From the NCBI RefSeq assembly GCF_000820515.1, contig NZ_JXDG01000012.1, forward strand, positions 124,001-188,000: 64,000 bases of DNA. The letters run 5' to 3'. Within the stretch, counting starts at the first letter, position 1. Each line of letters starts with the position of its first letter. The notes under the pieces were generated by a model. It ran no database searches. It had not been told where the DNA came from and worked only from the letters and a program-made list of their open reading frames with translations. This document shows positions 28,535 to 36,147 of the stretch, one piece after another. Position numbers and translations under genes: made by a program. This DNA comes from Pseudomonas batumici. GTDB taxonomy: Bacteria > Pseudomonadota > Gammaproteobacteria > Pseudomonadales > Pseudomonadaceae.

Positions 28535-28635
28535 TGTAGGAGCGAGCTTGCTCGCGAAGGTCGTCAGGGCGCCGCAGGGTGTCAGGTGCCCAGCGTTATC
28601 GTTGATGTCCATCGCGAGCAAGCTCGCTCCTACAG
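28535..28635 (+). repeat. REP doublet 6
   Basis: TGTAGGAGCGAGCTTGCTCG with the inverted arm GCTCGCTCCTACAG. It lies just upstream of dapE and is open in the dapE frame, which falsely lengthens that reading frame. Confidence 0.9.
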
Positions 28636-28674
28636 GGGTAGAGGCGCGCAAAGGGGGGATATCTTAAAGCAAAA

Positions 28675-28699
28675 CGGCGGCCCGCAGGCCGCCGTTTCG
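28675..28699 (-). terminator. Terminator after the ndvB-like gene
   Basis: AAACGGCGGC pairs with GCCGCCGTTT around a short loop, 15 bases beyond the gene's stop on the minus strand. Confidence 0.8.
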
Positions 28700-28714
28700 T
28701 GTTGAGCATCGCGT

Positions 28715-31306
28715 TTAGGCGACGGGTGCCGGCTCCGGCTCGCTGGCCGGTTTCGGCAGCGAGGAAACGAACGCCATGATCAGCGCCGCCACGTACGGCA
28801 GCGACTGCACCAGCAACATGACCACCCAGAAGCGCATGTCGTTGCTCGGCAGGCCCTGCACCAGGAAGATCCCCAGCGCCGCGGCCCACAACAGCAGCAT
28901 GATGAACATCTCTTCCCGGGCTTCCGAAATCGCCACCCAGAAACCGTGGTTATCGGCGTTCTTCGGTGTGCGGAAGAACGGGATGCTGCTGGTGAAGAAA
29001 CCGTACAGCACCGCCTTGGCGATGGTGTGGGACAAGGCCAGGCCCGCCAGCGCGGCGGCGAAGGCATCCTTCATGTTGACCCCGACCGCGCGGCGGTAGA
29101 GGAACAGGATCTTGCCGACCTTGAACACGAACAGCGCCAACGGCGGGATGGCGAAGATCATCAGCGGCGGATCGACCCGTTGCGGCACGATGATCATCGC
29201 GGATGACCAGAGCAGGGCACCGACGGTGAAGAAGATGTTCATGCCGTCGGCGACCCACGGCAGCCAGCCCGCGAGGAAGTGATAGCGCTGGCCGCGGGTC
29301 AGCTCGGTGTCCTTGCCACGCAGCAGGCTGGCGGTGTGCCGCTTGATGATCTGGATCGCCCCGTAGGCCCAGCGGAAACGCTGTTTCTTGAAGTCGATAA
29401 AGGTGTCGGGCATCAGGCCCTTGCCGTAGCTTTCGTGGTGATACGCCGCCGACAGGCCTTTTTCGAAGACCCGCAGGCCCAGCTCGGCGTCTTCGCAGAT
29501 GCACCAGTCGGCCCAGCCCAGTTCTTCCAGGACCGAACGGCGGGTCATGGTCATGGTGCCGTGCTGGATGATCGCGTCGCGGTCGTTGCGGGTGACCATG
29601 CCGATATGGAAGAAGCCCTTGTATTCCGAGTAGCAGAGCTTCTTGAAGGTGCTTTCGTTCTGGTCGCGGTAGTCCTGGGGCGACTGCACGATGGCGATCT
29701 TCGGATCGGCGAAGTGCGGCACCATGTGCTTGAGCCAGTTGCGGTCGACGCAGTAGTCCGAGTCGATCACCGCGATGACTTCGGCGTCCTTGGCGGTGTG
29801 CGGGATCAGGTAGTTCAGCGCACCGCCCTTGAAGCCGGCCAGTGGCGCGACGTGGAAGAAGCGGAAGCGCGGGCCGAGGGTTTCGCAGTAGGCCTGCACC
29901 GGTTCCCAGACCGCCGGGTCCTTGGTGTTGTTGTCGATGATCAGGACTTCGTAGTCCGGGTAATCGAGGGCCGCCAGGGCGTCGAGGGTCTGCTTGACCA
30001 TCTCCGGCGGCTCGTTGTAGCACGGCACGTGGATCGAGACTTTCGGCCGGTAGTCCGAGTCGCCTTCCACCGGCAGGAATTCACGCCGGCGCTTGTGGGT
30101 CCAGACCGCCTCGGCCAGTTCATGGGCCTCGGTCAGCAGGACGATGAACACGCCCAGGGCACCGACGGCCAGCAGGAAACCCACCGTCAGGCTGAACCAG
30201 GTGCTGTATTGCTGGCTGTAGTCGTAGCCGATCCACACCAGCACCGAACCGCAGAGGAACGCGATAAAGGTCAGGAAGGTCCGGCCGCGCTGGCGCAGGG
30301 CCGAGCCGTCGATCATCAGCAGGGTCAGCGAGAGCAGCGCCAGCACCACCGAGCCGATGGCCAGTACGCGCCATTGCGGGATCGCCACCACCGGGCCTTC
30401 GAAGTTGAACTTCTGTTGGCGCGCGGCGTTGAACACGCCCCAGTAGGCGCCCACCGAACCTTCGTCGTCAGCCTTCCACGGCTGGTCGAAGGCTTCGATC
30501 ACGAAGTAGTTGAAGCCCTGGCGGTTCAGCTTGTTGACCAGGGTCCGCAGGTAAATGGCCTGGTCGGCCGGGGTTGCATCGGCACCGCCACGCATGCGGC
30601 CGTTGCTCGGCCAGCCCACTTCCGACAGCAACAGGGGCTTTTTCGGGAACATGCGCTTGAGTTCGCGGGCGCGATCCAGCACGAACTGGCCGGCCTTGTC
30701 CATCGGGATGAATTCCCAGTAGGGCAGGATGTGCGCGGCGATCAGGTCGACGTGCTTGACCAGCTCCGGGTTCTTTTCCCAGATATGCCACTGTTCGGAG
30801 GTGGTCACCGGCACCTTGACGGCTGCGCGCACGCGGTCGAGCAGCACACCCAGTTCCTTGGCGGTGATTTCCTTGCGGAAGATCGCCTCGTTGCCGACCA
30901 CCACCCGCACGACACTGCGGCTGCTGTTGGCCAGTTCGATGGCGCGGGTGATTTCACGCTCGTTGCGTTCCTGGTCCGGGCTGATCCAGATCCCCAGGGT
31001 CACCCGCAGGCCGAACTCTTCGGCGAGCTTGGGAATGTCCTGGAGGGTGCCGTCGACCGAGTAGATACGGATGTTGTCGGTCAGCTTGCTGATGATCTCC
31101 AGGTCGCGACGCATTTCATCGTCGGTCGGGTACTGCTGTTTCTGCGGGAATTGTCCCTGCTGGAACGGCGAGTAGGAGAAGCCGGCAATCTGCTCGGGCC
31201 AGTCAGGCGCCGAAACCGGGCGGTTGATCAACGCCCAGAAACCGGTGAATAGTGCGGCAATTGCCAGCACCACGACCAGGTTGAGTCCAAATTTACGCGA
31301 TGGCAT
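28715..31306 (-). CDS. ndvB: GH17-GT2 beta-glucan synthase (NdvB-type)
   Basis: 863-residue inner-membrane enzyme. A first helix (about 9-27) is followed by a periplasmic GH17-like domain. That domain has proton donor Glu140 in VVVGNEAIF and nucleophile Glu229 in the signature LLLSEVGWPSNG. Helices at about 323-340 and 347-400 follow, then a family-2 glycosyltransferase domain with DSDYCVDRNW (DxD), CEDAELGLRVFE and QRFRW. Five or more C-terminal helices end the protein. P. aeruginosa NdvB, of like size and layout, makes cyclic beta-1,3-glucans tied to biofilm antibiotic tolerance. The same product is inferred here. As I recall, ndvB lies beside dapE in P. aeruginosa too. Confidence 0.88.
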   Translation of the reverse strand: MPSRKFGLNLVVVLAIAALFTGFWALINRPVSAPDWPEQIAGFSYSPFQQGQFPQKQQYPTDDEMRRDLEIISKLTDNIRIYSVDGTLQDIPKLAEEFGLRVTLGIWISPDQERNEREITRAIELANSSRSVVRVVVGNEAIFRKEITAKELGVLLDRVRAAVKVPVTTSEQWHIWEKNPELVKHVDLIAAHILPYWEFIPMDKAGQFVLDRARELKRMFPKKPLLLSEVGWPSNGRMRGGADATPADQAIYLRTLVNKLNRQGFNYFVIEAFDQPWKADDEGSVGAYWGVFNAARQQKFNFEGPVVAIPQWRVLAIGSVVLALLSLTLLMIDGSALRQRGRTFLTFIAFLCGSVLVWIGYDYSQQYSTWFSLTVGFLLAVGALGVFIVLLTEAHELAEAVWTHKRRREFLPVEGDSDYRPKVSIHVPCYNEPPEMVKQTLDALAALDYPDYEVLIIDNNTKDPAVWEPVQAYCETLGPRFRFFHVAPLAGFKGGALNYLIPHTAKDAEVIAVIDSDYCVDRNWLKHMVPHFADPKIAIVQSPQDYRDQNESTFKKLCYSEYKGFFHIGMVTRNDRDAIIQHGTMTMTRRSVLEELGWADWCICEDAELGLRVFEKGLSAAYHHESYGKGLMPDTFIDFKKQRFRWAYGAIQIIKRHTASLLRGKDTELTRGQRYHFLAGWLPWVADGMNIFFTVGALLWSSAMIIVPQRVDPPLMIFAIPPLALFVFKVGKILFLYRRAVGVNMKDAFAAALAGLALSHTIAKAVLYGFFTSSIPFFRTPKNADNHGFWVAISEAREEMFIMLLLWAAALGIFLVQGLPSNDMRFWVVMLLVQSLPYVAALIMAFVSSLPKPASEPEPAPVA

Positions 31307-31537
31307 AGGTATTTCGGGTTCCGAAAAGGGCTAGAACAGGGAACGGAGCGGCGCGCATCCTACACTTGCTATCCGTCGACCGTACAGCACCGCAGGTGCG
31401 AGCAGATATTGGGCAATGGCGCGGGGTTTAAGTTCTTTCCTGGATTGTTGTAGCGCTATTCTCGTCAAAACGTTGTGATTTAGCGTTCGTCGGTAGCCAT
31501 TCATAGGCTAAGGCTGCCCGCCGCCGGCGCCGGGTCC

Positions 31538-31543
31538 TATAAT
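31538..31543 (+). promoter_or_regulatory. Candidate -10 box for tcdA
   Basis: A perfect TATAAT with a poor -35 (CTGCCC, 31514-31519). Transcription would begin near 31550, leaving a leader of about 20 bases. The rest of the 31307-31569 gap between the divergent genes shows nothing notable. Confidence 0.5.
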
Positions 31544-31569
31544 GCGCGCCGGTTTTTTGGGTAATGGTC

Positions 31570-32379
31570 ATGAGTGCAGAAGATCCGCGGTTTGCCGGCG
31601 TCGCCCGGTTGTATGGCATTGAAGGTCTGGAACGGTTGAAGGCCGCCCATGTGGCGATCGTCGGTATCGGCGGTGTCGGCTCCTGGGCCGCCGAAGCCAT
31701 TGCCCGTTGCGGTGTCGGCGAGATTTCGCTGTTCGACCTGGACGATGTCTGCGTCAGCAACAGCAACCGTCAGTTGCATGCCCTGGACAGCACCGTGGGC
31801 CGGCCCAAGGTCGAGGTCATGGCCGAACGCCTGAAGGGCATCAACCCGGAGTGTCGGGTCCACGCGGTGAGCGATTTCGTCACCCGCGAGACCATGGCCG
31901 AGTACATTACCCCGGATATCGACTGTGTGATCGACTGCATCGACAGCGTCAATGCCAAGGCGGCGCTGATCGCCTGGTGCAAGCGGCGCAAGATCCAGAT
32001 CATCACCACTGGCGGCGCCGGTGGGCAGATCGATCCGACGCTGATCCAGGTGTGCGACCTGAATCGTACGTTCAATGATCCGCTGGCCTCGAAAGTGCGC
32101 TCGACCTTGCGCCGCGACTATGGCTTCTCGCGCACGGTGACCCGCCATTACAGCGTGCCTTGTGTGTTTTCCACCGAGCAGCTGCGTTATCCGAAGCCCG
32201 ATGGCAGCATTTGCCTGCAGAAAAGTTTTGTCGGCGACGGGGTAAAACTGGACTGCGCCGGTGGTTTCGGCGCGGTGATGATGGTCACGGCGACCTTCGG
32301 CATGGTGGCGGCGACCAAGGCGGTGGACAAGATTGTTGCGGGCGTGCGCCGGCCCGCGGATCGGCTCAAGCCGCAATAA
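31570..32379 (+). CDS. tcdA: tRNA threonylcarbamoyladenosine dehydratase
   Basis: E1-like enzyme (YgdL/CsdL) that uses ATP to cyclise t6A37 to ct6A in tRNAs. 269 residues from ATG 31570 (MSAEDPRFAG); ATG 31564 two codons earlier is equally possible. The nucleotide-binding VGIGGVGSWAAEAIARCG lies at about 31-48, then DLDDVCVSNSNRQLHAL and IDCIDSVNAKAALI. In E. coli the sulfur-acceptor pair CsdA-CsdE supports this protein, and both genes follow here on the opposite strand after a REP doublet. Confidence 0.95.
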   Translation: MSAEDPRFAGVARLYGIEGLERLKAAHVAIVGIGGVGSWAAEAIARCGVGEISLFDLDDVCVSNSNRQLHALDSTVGRPKVEVMAERLKGINPECRVHAVSDFVTRETMAEYITPDIDCVIDCIDSVNAKAALIAWCKRRKIQIITTGGAGGQIDPTLIQVCDLNRTFNDPLASKVRSTLRRDYGFSRTVTRHYSVPCVFSTEQLRYPKPDGSICLQKSFVGDGVKLDCAGGFGAVMMVTATFGMVAATKAVDKIVAGVRRPADRLKPQ

Positions 32380-32431
32380 GGCCGTTTGGGCATTTGCGTC
32401 GTTCCCGGAGCTGATATCCGACGCTGTACCG

Positions 32432-32562
32432 TGTAGGAGCAAGCTTGCTCGCGATCGGGCGCGCAGCGGCCGCAATTCGCTTGACTCGGTGTGTCAGGAA
32501 AATTGCGTCCTGAGGTTTTACGACTGCTGCGCAGCCGATCGCGAGCAAGCTTGCTCCTACAG
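32432..32562 (+). repeat. REP doublet 7 (long spacer)
   Basis: TGTAGGAGCAAGCTTGCTCG with a perfect inverted partner ending GCAAGCTTGCTCCTACAG. The arms are separated by about 90 bases, longer than in the other doublets. It lies between the converging tcdA and csdE. Confidence 0.9.
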
Positions 32563-32575
32563 ATTTGTGGTGTTT

Positions 32576-32983
32576 TCAGGATCGTGTTAGTTCACGCATC
32601 CGCTGCAATACCGCATTCAATCCATTGCTGCGTGACGGCGACAGTTGCCGGGACAGCCCGAGCTGGTTGAACCAGTCCGGCAGGTCGACCTGCTGCAATT
32701 CGTCGGCGCTCAAGCCATTGACCCGCACCAGCAACAGCGCCACCAGCCCGCGAATCAAGCGGGCATCGCTGCTGGCAGCAAACTGCCACTGACCATCGTG
32801 CAGCCGACCGGTCAACCACACCTGGCTTTCGCAGCCATGCACGCGGTTGGCCTCGGTCCGCTCGGCGTCGCTCAAGGGCGGCAAGCGCTCGCCCCATTGC
32901 ATCAGCAGGCGCGCCCGTTGTTCCCAACCCGCGAGATTACGGAAGCTTTCCAGGACTGACAGCGCCTCGTCGGGCAGGCTCAT
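32576..32983 (-). CDS. csdE: SufE/CsdE-family sulfur acceptor
   Basis: 135 residues. Takes persulfide sulfur from the cysteine desulfurase onto a conserved cysteine, here Cys51 in VHGCESQVW. The fold spans the whole protein: RNLAGWEQRARLLMQWGERLP, the Cys loop, FAASSDARLIRGLVALLL and the C-terminal LNAVLQRM. Its ATG overlaps the csdA stop (ATGA), so the desulfurase and acceptor are co-translated. Assigned as CsdE rather than SufE because no suf genes surround it. Confidence 0.9.
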   Translation of the reverse strand: MSLPDEALSVLESFRNLAGWEQRARLLMQWGERLPPLSDAERTEANRVHGCESQVWLTGRLHDGQWQFAASSDARLIRGLVALLLVRVNGLSADELQQVDLPDWFNQLGLSRQLSPSRSNGLNAVLQRMRELTRS

Positions 32984-34185
32984 CGCAACAACTCCAGGGC
33001 CTGGTCCAGGGCCTCGAAAAACCGCTCCAGGTCGTCGGAGTCGTTGTACAGCCCCAGTGATACGCGGATCGCGCCCGCCAGCCCGAGCTGTTTCATCAAC
33101 GGCATTGCGCAGTGGTGCCCGGCCCGGACGGCAATCCCCTGTTCGGTCAGCAGGTGCGCCAAGTCGGCGTTGTGCACGTCGTCGACGATGAAACTGGCCA
33201 GGGCCAGTTGCGGTTCGCCCAGCAGGCGGATGCCCTTGCGCACCTGCAAGCCTTGCAACAGGTGGGCGTGCAGCGCCGCTTCGTGGGCCGAGACGGCCAG
33301 CTGGTCGAGGCCCGCCAGGTAGTCGAGGGTCGCGCCGAGGCCGATCACGCCGGCAATCGGCGGTGTTCCGGCCTCGAAACCCAGCGGGGCGGGGCGGAAA
33401 CGGGCTTGCTGGTAGTCCGCGTCCAGCACCATCTCGCCGCCGAACTGCCAGTGCCGCAGTTGGCTGAAGGCGGCATGACGGCCATAGAGCACGCCGACGC
33501 CATCGGGGCCGTAGAGCTTGTGGCTGGAAAACACATAGAAATCGCAGCCCAGAGCCTGCACGTCGTGGCGCCCGTGAACCACGCCCTGGGCGCCGTCGAC
33601 CACGGTCAGGGCGTTGAACGAGCGGGCCAGGGCCAGCAAGTCCGGCAACGGTTGCCAGGCACCGAGCACATTGGAGAGCTGGCTGAGCGCCAGCAACCGC
33701 GTCCGTGGGCCGATCAACTGGCGGGCGGCGTCCAGGTCGACCAGGCCACTGGCGCTGATCGGCAGGACGACGAGCCGCAGCCCCCGCCGTTGTGCCAGTT
33801 GCTGCCAGGGCAGCAGGTTGGCGTGATGCTCCAGGGCGCTGATGACAATCTCGTCGCCGGGCTGGAAAACGGCTTCCAGGCCATAGGCCAGGAGATTCAA
33901 TGCCGAGGTGGCGCCGTGGGTGAAGACGATCGGTCCGCTATTGCCTGCGTTGAGCCACTGGCCGACCTTGCTCCGGCTGTCCTCGAAGGCCTGGGTGGCG
34001 TGGGCGCCGGGCAGGTGCTGGGCACGGTGCACATTGGCCGCGCCGTTGCTGTAATAGTGCGCCAGGGCATCGATCAGCGCCTGGGGCTTCTGGGTGGTGG
34101 CGGCGCTGTCCAGGTAGACCTGGTCTTGCCGTTGCAGGGCGGCGATGGCCGGGAAATCGGCGCGCCAGGGAGAAGCTATCAACAT
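32980..34185 (-). CDS. csdA: Cysteine desulfurase (CsdA type)
   Basis: PLP enzyme that removes sulfur from cysteine as a protein persulfide. 401 residues from ATG 34185 (MLIASPWRADF). The PLP lysine is Lys223 in FSSHKLYGPDGVG, and the active-site cysteine is Cys359 in AVRAGHHCAMP. DSAATTQKP and the His/Asp of VVDGAQG are conserved. Class II (SufS/CsdA) layout. It is coupled to csdE by a four-base overlap and lies next to tcdA, as expected for the CSD system of ct6A formation. Confidence 0.93.
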   Translation of the reverse strand: MLIASPWRADFPAIAALQRQDQVYLDSAATTQKPQALIDALAHYYSNGAANVHRAQHLPGAHATQAFEDSRSKVGQWLNAGNSGPIVFTHGATSALNLLAYGLEAVFQPGDEIVISALEHHANLLPWQQLAQRRGLRLVVLPISASGLVDLDAARQLIGPRTRLLALSQLSNVLGAWQPLPDLLALARSFNALTVVDGAQGVVHGRHDVQALGCDFYVFSSHKLYGPDGVGVLYGRHAAFSQLRHWQFGGEMVLDADYQQARFRPAPLGFEAGTPPIAGVIGLGATLDYLAGLDQLAVSAHEAALHAHLLQGLQVRKGIRLLGEPQLALASFIVDDVHNADLAHLLTEQGIAVRAGHHCAMPLMKQLGLAGAIRVSLGLYNDSDDLERFFEALDQALELLR

Positions 34186-34225
34186 GGTGTTCGGCCCTGG
34201 TGAGCGTGGGCGGGGGCGCAAAACC

Positions 34226-34327
34226 TGTAGGAGCGGAGCTTGTTCGCGATGAACTCGGGGGCACCGCAGTGTTTCAGGTGCCCCGCGTTATCGTTGACGT
34301 CCATCGCCGGCAAGCCGGCTCCTACAG
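34226..34327 (+). repeat. REP doublet 8
   Basis: TGTAGGAGCGGAGCTTGTTCG with a right arm GCCGGCAAGCCGGCTCCTACAG. The two arms differ in type (GAGCTTGTTC against GCCGGC), so it may be a mixed doublet. The gap 34186-34478 is filled by this and the next doublet, with no gene. Confidence 0.85.
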
Positions 34328-34368
34328 TACGGCGTCAAACACAGGTTTTGCGTATAGCATAAATCTTT

Positions 34369-34465
34369 TGTAGGAGCCGGCTTGCTGGCGATGATGGCCG
34401 AAAGAACGATGCAAGGTTCAAGGGCCTCATCGCCGGCAATCGAGCGTCGACCGGCCGCTCCCACA
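34369..34465 (+). repeat. REP doublet 9 (variant right arm)
   Basis: TGTAGGAGCCGGCTTGCTGG to CGCTCCCACA, with AATCGAGCGTCGACCGG (34438-34454) inside the right arm exactly as in the doublet at 5935. Confidence 0.87.
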
Positions 34466-34478
34466 ACAGCAATCCTGC

Positions 34479-35513
34479 TTAGTTATGCGCGTGCAGGGCT
34501 TCGTTCAGCTCGATGGCCGACTTGTGGGTCTTGCATTCCACCGCGCCGGTTTCCGAGTTGCGACGGAACAGCAGGTCCGGCTGGCCGGCCAGCTCGCGGG
34601 CCTTGAGCACCTTGACCAACTGGTTGTTTTCGTCGAGCAGCGCCACTTTGGTACCGGCGGTCACGTACAGGCCCGATTCCACGGTGTTGCGGTCGCCCAG
34701 CGGAATGCCGATACCGGCGTTGGCACCGATCAGGCAGCCTTCGCCGACCTTGATGACGATGTTGCCGCCACCGGACAGCGTGCCCATGGTCGAGCAGCCG
34801 CCGCCCAGGTCCGAACCCTTGCCGACGAACACGCCAGCCGAAACACGGCCTTCGATCATCCCCGGGCCTTCGGTGCCGGCGTTGAAGTTGACGAAACCTT
34901 CGTGCATCACGGTAGTGCCTTCGCCGATGTAGGCGCCCAGGCGAATACGCGCGCTGTCAGCGATACGCACGCCGCTCGGGACCACGTAGTCGGTCATTTT
35001 CGGGAACTTGTCCACCGAGAACACTTCCAGCAACTCGCCACGCAGGCGCGCTTCCAGTTGATGCGCGGCCAGTTCCGACAGGTCGATGGCGCCCTGGCTG
35101 GTCCAGGCCACGTTCGGCAGCAGCGGGAACACGCCCGCCAGGCTCAGGCCGTGGGGCTTGACCAGGCGATGGGAGAGCAGGTGCAGCTTGAGGTAGGCCT
35201 CGGGGGTGGAGGTCAGCTGGACATCTTCGGCCAGCAGGGTCGCGACCAACGGCTTGTGGCTTTCGGCCAGGCGGGTCAGCAGGGCGGCCTGGGTGGCATC
35301 GACGCCCTTCAGGGCCTCGGCCAGTTGCGAAGCCTGGGCGGTGCTGAAGGCGATCGCCTGGTTGCCGCCGGTGTAGCCGAGGATCGGCGCGATGGCGGCG
35401 ACCAGGTCGGCCGCAGGCTGGATCAGGGGTTGGGCGTAGAACACCTCCAGCCAGGCACCTTGACGATTCTGGGTGCCAACGCCGAAGCCCAGGCTGAACA
35501 GAGTAGTGGACAT
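34479..35513 (-). CDS. dapD: Tetrahydrodipicolinate N-succinyltransferase
   Basis: Succinylates tetrahydrodipicolinate with succinyl-CoA in lysine/diaminopimelate synthesis. 344 residues, the longer type of DapD usual in pseudomonads and actinobacteria. The left-handed beta-helix is in the C-terminal half: VRIADSARIRLGAYIGEGTTVMHEGFVNFNAG, then VGKGSDLGGGCSTMG and GCLIGANAGIGIPLGDRNTVE. The N-terminal 100 residues form the separate helical domain. An ArsC-like gene lies 45 bases upstream, so they may share a transcript. Confidence 0.95.
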   Translation of the reverse strand: MSTTLFSLGFGVGTQNRQGAWLEVFYAQPLIQPAADLVAAIAPILGYTGGNQAIAFSTAQASQLAEALKGVDATQAALLTRLAESHKPLVATLLAEDVQLTSTPEAYLKLHLLSHRLVKPHGLSLAGVFPLLPNVAWTSQGAIDLSELAAHQLEARLRGELLEVFSVDKFPKMTDYVVPSGVRIADSARIRLGAYIGEGTTVMHEGFVNFNAGTEGPGMIEGRVSAGVFVGKGSDLGGGCSTMGTLSGGGNIVIKVGEGCLIGANAGIGIPLGDRNTVESGLYVTAGTKVALLDENNQLVKVLKARELAGQPDLLFRRNSETGAVECKTHKSAIELNEALHAHN

Positions 35514-35558
35514 GCAGTTACCTCTTGCGAAATGAGTGGGGGCCTTGAGCGCTCTGGC

Positions 35559-35921
35559 TCAGTTGAGGGCCGCCGCATAGCTATCTGGCTTGAAGCCAAT
35601 CAGGGTTCGGTCACCGAGATCAAGCACCGGGCGCTTGATCATCGAAGGTTGTGCCAGCATCAGTTCAATCGCCTTCGCCTGGTCGAGATCGGCTTTGCGT
35701 TCGTCGTCGAGTTTGCGGAAGGTGGTTCCGGCGCGGTTCAGCACCACTTCCCAGCCGTGCTCGTTGCACCACTGGGTCAGGTGTTCGCGGTCGATGCCGG
35801 CGGTCTTGTAGTCATGGAACGCGTAGGGCACGGCCTGCTCGTCGAGCCAGGTGCGGGCCTTCTTCATGGTGTCGCACGCCTTGATTCCGAAAAGGTGCAA
35901 CGTTTTGCTCGAAGCGGTCAC
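35559..35921 (-). CDS. ArsC/Spx-family protein (YffB-like)
   Basis: 120 residues from GTG 35921, preceded by GGGGAGG at a good distance. Thioredoxin-like ArsC fold: LHLFGIKACDTMKKARTWLDEQ with a lone Cys16, VVLNRAGTTFRKLDDE and the conserved MIKRPVLD (cis-Pro loop). The CXXC of Spx and the resolving cysteines of arsenate reductases are missing at the usual sites, so arsenate reduction is unlikely. A YffB-type glutathione- or thiol-linked role is possible. In P. aeruginosa the same gene lies beside dapD, from memory. Confidence 0.87.
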   Translation of the reverse strand: MTASSKTLHLFGIKACDTMKKARTWLDEQAVPYAFHDYKTAGIDREHLTQWCNEHGWEVVLNRAGTTFRKLDDERKADLDQAKAIELMLAQPSMIKRPVLDLGDRTLIGFKPDSYAAALN

Positions 35922-36147
35922 AGCAATTGCCTCCCCTTTGGAGATACGCGGGATGAAAGGTGAAAGATTATGCCATGACCGAGCGGTTTCGGCGTCGATG
36001 GCTGTTCTTTAGTCGCGTGCGGTTACATCTTTCCTGGCCGCCTGCGACTTTCGTGCAACGCCCGGGCGGCAGCTTAAGCGGCTAATATGGCACTTCGAAG
36101 GCAAGCTGTTGCCTGAGATGTGTGGTTGATCGATTGGGAATGCTTTT

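Noticed and set aside
28514..28651. N-terminal extension of dapE
   Set aside because: The added residues are translated REP sequence and not part of the enzyme.
34226..34465. Repeated palindromes as a CRISPR array
   Set aside because: Arms and spacing are those of REP doublets; there are no regular spacers and no cas genes.
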